Origin: Bacteroidota bacterium
GTDB taxonomy: Bacteria; Bacteroidota; Bacteroidia; Flavobacteriales_D; Crocinitomicaceae
NCBI GenBank assembly: GCA_016866415.1
Contig: VGML01000063.1
Span: 1-10,301 of the forward strand
Reading direction: 5' to 3'
Length of the DNA: 10,301 bases
Numbering within the stretch: the first letter of the stretch is position 1; every line of letters starts with the position of its first letter. The translations under genes were made by a program, and so were the position numbers. The notes below the pieces were generated by a model. That model was not told where the DNA came from and did not search any database. It saw only the letters and a program-made list of their open reading frames with translations. Below, one piece after another: positions 5,579 to 10,301 of the stretch.

Positions 5579-6094
5579 ATGGCACTAATTAAAGAATGTA
5601 AAGGAATTACCCCAAAATTTGGTAAGGATTGTTGGTTTGCTGAAAATGCGACTATTGTCGGAGACGTTGTCATGGGCGACCAATGTTCAGTTTGGTTTAA
5701 TGCCATTGTTCGTGGAGATGTAAATTCCATTCGAATGGGAAATAAAGTAAACATTCAAGATGGAGCAGTAATTCATTGCACCTACGAAAAAACGAAAGTT
5801 AATTTGGGTAATAATGTCTCTGTTGGGCACAACGCGCTAGTTCACGGATGCACAGTCGGAGATAATGTACTCATTGGAATGGGTGCAATCGTGATGGATA
5901 ATTGTTACATTGAAGAAAACAGCATTATTGCAGCAGGTGCAGTTTTGTTAGAAGGAACACACGTAGAATCTTGGAGTATTTATGCCGGGGTGCCCGCCAA
6001 AAAAGTTAAAACTTTATCGCCTGAATTATTTCATGGTGAAGTGCAACGAATTGCAAATAATTACGTATTGTATTCTAGTTGGTTTAAGAAATGA
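5579..6094 (+). CDS. Gamma-carbonic anhydrase family protein (left-handed beta-helix)
   Basis: This 171-residue protein is a left-handed parallel beta-helix with hexapeptide repeats (IVGDVV, VNLGNNV, CTVGDNVLIG, CYIEENSII), expected to form a trimer with metal at subunit interfaces. The ligand histidines are H66 (VIHCT), H84 and H89 (SVGHNALVHG), matching H81, H117 and H122 of archaeal Cam. R45 and D47 (VRGD) and Q60-D61 (NIQDG) are also kept. The glutamate after VRGD that shuttles protons in Cam is V48 here and the acidic loop is missing, as in the CamH/YrdA-type subgroup, whose carbonic anhydrase activity is often weak or undetected. A C-terminal helix follows SIYAGVPAKKVKTL. Location is cytoplasmic. 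The ATG at 5579 gives the standard N-terminus. It is a single gene with no close partner; the YigZ relic ends 57 nt upstream. Confidence 0.88.
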   Translation: MALIKECKGITPKFGKDCWFAENATIVGDVVMGDQCSVWFNAIVRGDVNSIRMGNKVNIQDGAVIHCTYEKTKVNLGNNVSVGHNALVHGCTVGDNVLIGMGAIVMDNCYIEENSIIAAGAVLLEGTHVESWSIYAGVPAKKVKTLSPELFHGEVQRIANNYVLYSSWFKK

Positions 6095-6137
6095 GCGTAT
6101 ATAACTTGAAAAATGAACATTAGTCGAGTTTTTTAGT

Positions 6138-6145
6138 TATATTTG
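6138..6145 (+). promoter_or_regulatory. Possible -7 box for the micro-lipoprotein pair
   Basis: TATATTTG matches TAnnTTTG exactly and lies 41 nt before the ATG at 6187. No TTTG is found at the usual -33 distance, so the call is weak. Confidence 0.4.
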
Positions 6146-6186
6146 TTTCTAGCCCTTATTTTATAATTACGTAATAATAGTTCCAA

Positions 6187-6321
6187 ATGAAAAAAATTAC
6201 CACAAGTATTATCCTTACAGCAATTTTAATTTCTCTATGTGCATGTAAGTCTGGAAAAGCAAACTGTGACGCTTATGGTAAAGTTAATACTCAAAACGTA
6301 TCAGATCAAGCATCAAAATAA
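6187..6321 (+). CDS. Tiny lipoprotein, 44 aa (first of a tandem pair)
   Basis: I do not recognise this gene by name. ATG 6187 to TAA 6321 gives 44 residues: a lipoprotein signal peptide (MKKITTSIILTAILISLCAC) with the lipidated cysteine at C20, then a 24-residue mature tail beginning CKSGKANCDAYGKV. The lipobox L-C-A-C is acceptable though position -2 is Cys. The second cysteine C27 and the pattern CKSxKxxCD recur in the next gene at the same residue numbers. No acidic surface-export signal follows C20, so the tail probably faces the periplasm from a membrane anchor. Small flavobacterial lipoproteins ending CDAYG are, as far as I recall, common and uncharacterised. It begins 92 nt after the carbonic anhydrase-like gene and is probably co-transcribed with the second lipoprotein 10 nt downstream. 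Confidence 0.75.
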   Translation: MKKITTSIILTAILISLCACKSGKANCDAYGKVNTQNVSDQASK

Positions 6322-6331
6322 ATTAATTACG

Positions 6332-6469
6332 ATGGCAAAGTTGATGATGTTTTTAGGCCTTACCGTTTTATCACTTACATTCTATTCCTGCAAAAGTAAA
6401 AAAGTTAGCTGTGACTGGGTAGATAAAGCAGAATATCAACAATCAAACAATAATTCCTCTACTAAATAA
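6332..6469 (+). CDS. Tiny lipoprotein, 45 aa (second of a tandem pair)
   Basis: This gene is also unrecognised. ATG 6332 to TAA 6469 encodes 45 residues: signal MAKLMMFLGLTVLSLTFYSC, lipidated C20 (lipobox F-Y-S-C), then CKSKKVSCDWVDKAEYQQ and an Asn/Ser-rich end. It shares C20-K-S-x-K-x-x-C27-D28 with the preceding protein, so the two look like diverged tandem duplicates; the signal peptides and C-termini differ. The frame is open upstream to 6239, but a start there would destroy the signal peptide and overlap the first gene, so 6332 is preferred. No Shine-Dalgarno sequence is present; translation may be coupled to the first gene across the 10-nt gap. Function unknown. Confidence 0.75.
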   Translation: MAKLMMFLGLTVLSLTFYSCKSKKVSCDWVDKAEYQQSNNNSSTK

Positions 6470-6528
6470 GGCGACTTTTATCGTTATTTTCATTACAATC
6501 CCACTCTAATAATCAATTTGGTTTTGTG

Positions 6529-6536
6529 TATCTTAG
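6529..6536 (+). promoter_or_regulatory. Possible degenerate -7 box for pepP
   Basis: TATCTTAG differs from TAnnTTTG at one position and lies 16 nt before the pepP ATG. It would give a very short leader, and no TTTG is present at -33. Read-through from the lipoprotein genes is an alternative. Confidence 0.25.
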
Positions 6537-6552
6537 CGCAAAATTAGATTTT

Positions 6553-7845
6553 ATGAAATACGATCGCATTGACCCAACACTTTACATAAAAAATAGAACA
6601 AAGTTTACTGAACGAATGGAGCCAAATACTTTGGCCGTCTTTAATTCAAACGATATTTACCCAATTAGCGCTGACAGCACAATGCCCTTTCAACAACATC
6701 GGGATATTTTATTTTTATCAGGTGTAGATCAAGAAGAATCGATTTTAGTATTATTTCCAAATGCAACTAATCCTGCTCACAAGGAAATTCTATTCTTGAA
6801 AGAAACAAGTGAGCTTATCGCCATTTGGGAAGGAGAAAAACTAACAAAGAAAGCTGCTTATGAAACATCAGGTATAAAAACCGTTTATTGGTTGCAACAA
6901 TTTCCAACGATTTTCAAACAGCTAATAGCCGAGGCAATAGGAATTTATTTGAATACCAATGAACATTTGCGGGCATCGACCGAAGTTGAGACACGAGAAG
7001 ACAGGTTCATTAAGAGGGTAAAAGCCGATTATCCTGCACATCAAGTCCATAAGTCGGCTCCAATTATGCATAAAATTCGTTCCGTAAAGGAAACTATTGA
7101 ATTGGAATTGATGCAAAAAGCTTGTAAAATGACAGAGGCTGGGTTCAGAAGATTACTTGGATTTATAAAACCAGGAGTTTGGGAATATGAGATAGAAGCC
7201 GAACTCGCGCATGAATTCTTACGAAATCGATCTAAAGGTTTTGCTTATACTCCGATTGTTGCTTCTGGAAAAAATGCGTGTGTTTTACATTACATTGAAA
7301 ACAACCAACAATGCAAGGATGGCGATGTAATCTTATTGGACGTTGGTGCCGAGTACGCAAACTACTCTTCAGATTTAACACGTTGCATTCCTGTTAATGG
7401 TCGATTTACGCCAAGACAAAAAGCGGTATACAATGCTGTTTTACACGTCAAAAAAGAAGCAGAAAAATTATTGGTTCCAGGAACTATCATGGCGGAATAT
7501 CATAAGCAAGTAGGTCATTTGATGGAAGAACAGTTGGTAAATCTTGGCCTTATTACCACACAAGATATTGCGAATCAAAAACCAGAGTGGCCGGCTTACA
7601 AAAAGTACTTCATGCACGGAACTTCTCACTTCCTCGGACTGGATACACATGATGTTGGCCTTTGGCACGAGCCAATAGTAGCAGGAATGGTTTTTACTTG
7701 TGAACCTGGTATTTATATTCCCGAAGAAGGATTAGGGATTCGATTGGAAGACGATTTAGTTGTTCAAGAAAATGGGGTTCCATTCAACCTAATGAAAGAC
7801 ATTCCACTTGAGGCGGAAGAGATTGAAGAATTGATGAATTCATAG
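6553..7845 (+). CDS. pepP: Xaa-Pro aminopeptidase (aminopeptidase P, M24B)
   Basis: This metallopeptidase removes an N-terminal residue that precedes proline, in the cytoplasm. It has 430 residues: an N-terminal aminopeptidase P domain (QQHRDILFLSGVDQEESILV, about 47-66) and a C-terminal pita-bread catalytic domain from about residue 172. All five dinuclear-metal ligands are present: D263 (LLDVGAEY), D274 (SSDLTR), H359 (HGTSHFLG), E384 (TCEPGIY) and E399 (IRLEDD); H366 (THD) and H246 (VLHY) complete the expected histidines. The ATG at 6553 is preferred over an in-frame ATG at 6526, because MKYDRIDPTLY fits the family and the longer form would overlap a possible promoter box. The hydrolase gene begins 3 nt after the stop, suggesting one mRNA. 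Confidence 0.93.
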   Translation: MKYDRIDPTLYIKNRTKFTERMEPNTLAVFNSNDIYPISADSTMPFQQHRDILFLSGVDQEESILVLFPNATNPAHKEILFLKETSELIAIWEGEKLTKKAAYETSGIKTVYWLQQFPTIFKQLIAEAIGIYLNTNEHLRASTEVETREDRFIKRVKADYPAHQVHKSAPIMHKIRSVKETIELELMQKACKMTEAGFRRLLGFIKPGVWEYEIEAELAHEFLRNRSKGFAYTPIVASGKNACVLHYIENNQQCKDGDVILLDVGAEYANYSSDLTRCIPVNGRFTPRQKAVYNAVLHVKKEAEKLLVPGTIMAEYHKQVGHLMEEQLVNLGLITTQDIANQKPEWPAYKKYFMHGTSHFLGLDTHDVGLWHEPIVAGMVFTCEPGIYIPEEGLGIRLEDDLVVQENGVPFNLMKDIPLEAEEIEELMNS

Positions 7846-7848
7846 CCT

Positions 7849-8598
7849 GTGTTAAATTTTCGAGTCGAAGGAGAAGGAGCGACAATTGTTTTCCTTCATG
7901 GTTTTCTTGAATCTATCTCTATGTGGGAATATTTGGAATTAAGTAACCTGCCGTGTAAAAAAGTATTCATCGATCTACCTGGACACGGAAAGTCAGAATT
8001 AAACGCAAATTTCGATGCTCCTACGCTTCAATTTTTCGCTGATGAAGTCCTTATGGTGCTAAATCATTTACAAATTGATTGTTTTTCAGTTGTTGGACAT
8101 TCAATGGGAGGATACTTAGCTTTAATTTTGAAACAACAAATGACTGCTTGCGAAAAAGTTATTTTACTGAATTCTAATTTTTGGGCTGATAATGAACAAA
8201 AGAGAAAAGATCGGGTTCGAATGGCAGACATCGCTTTTAAAGCAAAAAGAGTGCTTATTAATGAGTCTATTCCAAATTTGTTTGGAAATCCTGCCGATTT
8301 CAAAGAAGAAATCGATAAATTGAAATCAGAAGCAATGGAAATGAGTTCCGAGGCGATTGCTAATTCGTCATTGGCCATGAGGGAACGAACGGATTTTTCA
8401 GAAGAAGTAAATTCGAATCCTGCCGATTATTTCATTATTCATGGTGAAAAAGATCGCTTGATTCCGTTAGAAGACATCAAGTCAAAAACGAAGAACCATT
8501 CACAACTTTATTTCATTCCAAATGCCGGACACATGGCTCATATTGAAAGCTCGAAAAAAGTGATTCATTTAATTAAAGAGATTATTAAAGCTCAATAA
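7849..8598 (+). CDS. Alpha/beta-fold hydrolase, cytoplasmic
   Basis: The 249 residues form one alpha/beta-hydrolase domain with no signal peptide. The oxyanion loop is HGF (17-19), the nucleophile S85 in GHSMGG, the acid D202 in GEKDRLIP, and the histidine H228 in NAGHMAHIE; a short lid lies around residues 115-180. The order and spacing resemble MenH/BioH-like esterases and C-C hydrolases, but the substrate cannot be told from the sequence. The start is GTG at 7849, 3 nt after the pepP stop; no ATG is available before the HGF strand, and starting later would remove the first beta strand. The tight spacing implies co-translation with pepP. The gene ends 14 nt from the converging exported hydrolase. 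Confidence 0.85.
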   Translation: MLNFRVEGEGATIVFLHGFLESISMWEYLELSNLPCKKVFIDLPGHGKSELNANFDAPTLQFFADEVLMVLNHLQIDCFSVVGHSMGGYLALILKQQMTACEKVILLNSNFWADNEQKRKDRVRMADIAFKAKRVLINESIPNLFGNPADFKEEIDKLKSEAMEMSSEAIANSSLAMRERTDFSEEVNSNPADYFIIHGEKDRLIPLEDIKSKTKNHSQLYFIPNAGHMAHIESSKKVIHLIKEIIKAQ

Positions 8599-8612
8599 TC
8601 GCTTAAAGAAAG

Positions 8613-10010
8613 TTAATGCTTTTCAAAAAGCATATGATTATTAATCCAATCTGCAATCGACTTAAGAACTATAGGAGAAAACGTTTCTTCTATTTCTCCA
8701 TACTCCATAATCGTGCACGATTTACATGATTGCATTAAATGGTTTAATCCGGGAACTAAAATTATTTTCGATTTATTTAAACTATTACTTTGAATTGAAA
8801 ACCCGTTTCGGAAACCTTCTTGGTTTTTTGTTGGAGGCACTTGTATGTCTTCAGATCCATTGATGACTAAAATCGGGCAATGGATTTTTGATAAATAGTC
8901 ACCTGTATTGAACTGCATAAACTGTCGACCCCATTCATTATTAAGGAAATTCGTTAAAGATGCTGCAAATTCTTCCATTGTTCCTTCTTTTTTGTAATCC
9001 TCAGGAAATTGATCAAAGTTTCTTTTAAGAAAATTGTTTACTTCTGTTGGAAAGGATTTGTTGTCATTGATAATCAATATACTTGTGACACTGTCATAAA
9101 CCATGCTATTCGCTTTTGCGTAACTTTCCGATTTTCCAGAAGATTTCGGGATCAAATACTGTTGTTCTACCAAAACGTCACGCCCATTCGTTCCAACAGA
9201 GGCAAGTTGAATTAAAAAATCAAGTTTGGGATTCTTCGCTGCGACAATTAGCGTATGCATTCCACCTTCTGAATGACCAGCCAAACCAATTTTATGACCT
9301 TTAAAATTCTTTTTGACATATTTGTAGCATGCCTCCACGTCAGATGCAAAATCAAAAAGTGAAGCTTTTGAAAATTCCCCAGTGCTTTTTCCAACTCCAC
9401 GATCGTCGAAACGCAAAACACCAATTCCATTGTTTGAAAGATAGTCAGCAATTACCCAAAAAGGTTTATGGCCCATAATTTCACAATCGCGATTTTGAGG
9501 TCCTGAACCAGAAGATAGAATTACAATTGGAAACTTAGATTTGCCTTTAGGTAAGGTCAATGTGGCGCCAATTACATTTTTTTCATTCTTGATTTCAATT
9601 TCTTGAATATCATAAGCGAATTTTGGTTTCGGTACTTGTGGACGATTTACTTTTTTGGCGACTTGAATTTCTCTTTTAAATGTCACCTTCCACTCCAACC
9701 CGGATTGCTTCATTGTTCCAAATAAAGAGTCACCATTCGTTTGATATTTTCCAGAAAATGACAAAGCAATATTCTCCCAAGTAAATGACAACGAGTCTTT
9801 TGAGATCGTGCTATTCTCAATTATCTTAGGTTCAAAACCAGAAACATCAGGCAATCCGATTTTCAATGTTCCATCGCGGCCAACACGATCGATAAACAAA
9901 TCCATACGCGTATTTTGCCTAGCCACCGAAAAAGCTGCGTGCCATTCCCCAGTAATTTGCCCGAAGAAATAATGGCAAGCGAAAATGAAGAGAAATGATA
10001 ATTTTTTCAT
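8613..10010 (-). CDS. Exported alpha/beta hydrolase with N-terminal beta-rich domain
   Basis: The 465 residues start with a signal peptide (MKKLSFLFIFACHYFFGQ), so the enzyme is periplasmic or secreted. Residues about 20-113 form a beta-rich lipocalin-like domain often found before such hydrolases in Bacteroidota (ITGEWHAAF, FSGKYQTNGDSLFGTMKQSG). The hydrolase domain follows, with SSGSGPQNRD (166-175) as oxyanion region, RFDDRGVGKS (200-209), nucleophile S247 in GHSEGG, acid D388 in GSEDIQVP and histidine H424 in LNHL. A Cys pair, C429 and C432 (SCKSC), lies just after the catalytic histidine. The family is annotated as alpha/beta hydrolase or S9-like peptidase/esterase; substrate unknown. 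The ATG at 10010 gives the signal peptide and lies 4 nt after the cysS stop, so the two are probably co-transcribed. A related-fold but distinct hydrolase lies opposite at 7849-8598. Confidence 0.85.
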   Translation of the reverse strand: MKKLSFLFIFACHYFFGQITGEWHAAFSVARQNTRMDLFIDRVGRDGTLKIGLPDVSGFEPKIIENSTISKDSLSFTWENIALSFSGKYQTNGDSLFGTMKQSGLEWKVTFKREIQVAKKVNRPQVPKPKFAYDIQEIEIKNEKNVIGATLTLPKGKSKFPIVILSSGSGPQNRDCEIMGHKPFWVIADYLSNNGIGVLRFDDRGVGKSTGEFSKASLFDFASDVEACYKYVKKNFKGHKIGLAGHSEGGMHTLIVAAKNPKLDFLIQLASVGTNGRDVLVEQQYLIPKSSGKSESYAKANSMVYDSVTSILIINDNKSFPTEVNNFLKRNFDQFPEDYKKEGTMEEFAASLTNFLNNEWGRQFMQFNTGDYLSKIHCPILVINGSEDIQVPPTKNQEGFRNGFSIQSNSLNKSKIILVPGLNHLMQSCKSCTIMEYGEIEETFSPIVLKSIADWINNHMLFEKH

Positions 10011-10014
10011 CTTG

Positions 10015-10301
10015 CTAACTCCAAGAAGTTCCGTCTTTTCCGTCCTTAACTATAATTCCGGCTGCAGCCAACCCATCACGAATTTTATCAGATGTTGTCC
10101 AATCTTTATTCGCTCGGGCTTGTTGACGTAGGTCTAAAACAAGTTCCATGACTGGTTTTAGTTTGGAAACCCTATTTGACGACACTATTTCAAGACCCAA
10201 GACATTAAAAACAAAAGCTTTCATTTCAGTTTCCAGCAAGTCTTTATCTAATTTTGAAATGGTAGCATTTCCGTCGTTTATGAGATTGATTTGTTTAACA
10301 A
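10015..10301 (-). CDS. cysS: Cysteinyl-tRNA synthetase, C-terminal part (partial)
   Basis: The gene enters from the right edge; the in-frame codons from 10299 give 94 residues to TAG at 10017-10015. CysRS attaches cysteine to tRNA-Cys using ATP. Only the C-terminal helical region is present: QINLINDGNATISKLDKD, KAFVFNVLGLE, then LVLDLRQQARANKDWTTSDK followed by IRDGLAAAGIIVKDGKDGTSW. The stretch ARANKDWTTSDKIRD and the ending KDGTSW are highly characteristic of CysRS C-termini. The HIGH and KMSKS catalytic motifs and the zinc site would lie outside the window. An ATG at 10239 is internal, not a start: the family match continues upstream of it to the window edge. The exported hydrolase follows after 4 nt. 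Confidence 0.93.
   Translation of the reverse strand, partial: VKQINLINDGNATISKLDKDLLETEMKAFVFNVLGLEIVSSNRVSKLKPVMELVLDLRQQARANKDWTTSDKIRDGLAAAGIIVKDGKDGTSWS

Noticed and set aside
5544..6176. AATTACGTA occurring near 5544, 6059 and 6167, the last as the palindrome ATTACGTAAT
   Set aside because: The middle copy is coding sequence of the carbonic anhydrase-like gene, spacing is irregular, and the word is common in AT-rich DNA; not enough for an operator.
6460..6492. Imperfect AT-rich stem after the second lipoprotein (AAATAA..CGA....TCG..TTATTTT)
   Set aside because: It has internal bulges and only three G-C/C-G-containing pairs; stability is too low to call a terminator.
8616..8633. ATGCTTTT-CA-AAAAGCAT inverted repeat at the junction of the two converging hydrolase genes
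   Set aside because: It overlaps the last codons of the minus-strand gene, has an A/T-rich stem and no good U tract in either direction; a bidirectional terminator is possible but not supported.

Overview
The window is AT-rich and comes from a member of the Bacteroidota, most likely Flavobacteriales; a Crocinitomicaceae/Fluviicola-like group would fit, but this is not proven. Four things point there. (1) Divergent mutY and an HU gene, with an RNase G gene beyond the HU gene, is a familiar flavobacterial gene order. (2) Several starts have promoter boxes of the Bacteroidota type (TTTG about 17-20 nt before TAnnTTTG). (3) Shine-Dalgarno sequences are almost absent upstream of start codons. (4) The first 109 bases encode, on the minus strand, the N-terminus of an exported protein resembling the start of a TonB-receptor or carboxypeptidase-regulatory-like domain.

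Layout. Positions 1-109 (minus) hold the partial exported protein, divergent from a periplasmic thioredoxin-fold protein (233-715, plus). A minus-strand block follows, read from right to left: HU (4097-3807), a strong hairpin terminator, a 30-residue extremely basic protein resembling the mS38/bS22 (AURKAIP1/Cox24) ribosomal family (3713-3621), a second hairpin, then rng, recX and proC with overlapping ends (3543-718). mutY (4199-5233, plus) diverges from HU. A gap of about 345 bases after mutY holds a truncated relic of a YigZ/IMPACT-family gene (5351-5521). The plus strand then carries a gamma-carbonic anhydrase-like protein (5579-6094), two tandem tiny lipoproteins (6187-6321 and 6332-6469), a Xaa-Pro aminopeptidase (6553-7845) and, 3 nt later, an alpha/beta hydrolase (7849-8598). 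On the minus strand, converging on these, are the 3' end of cysS (10301-10015) and an exported alpha/beta hydrolase (10010-8613).

Most of the window is housekeeping: DNA and RNA maintenance (mutY, HU, recX, rng), amino-acid metabolism (proC, pepP), tRNA charging (cysS) and envelope proteins. I see no defence system, mobile element, CRISPR array, tRNA or rRNA. The least explained parts are small: the promoter that appears to lie inside the HU terminator and to drive the 30-aa gene, the paired micro-lipoproteins with a shared CKSxKxxCD motif, the YigZ relic, and a GGAGG plus hairpin element just before rng.
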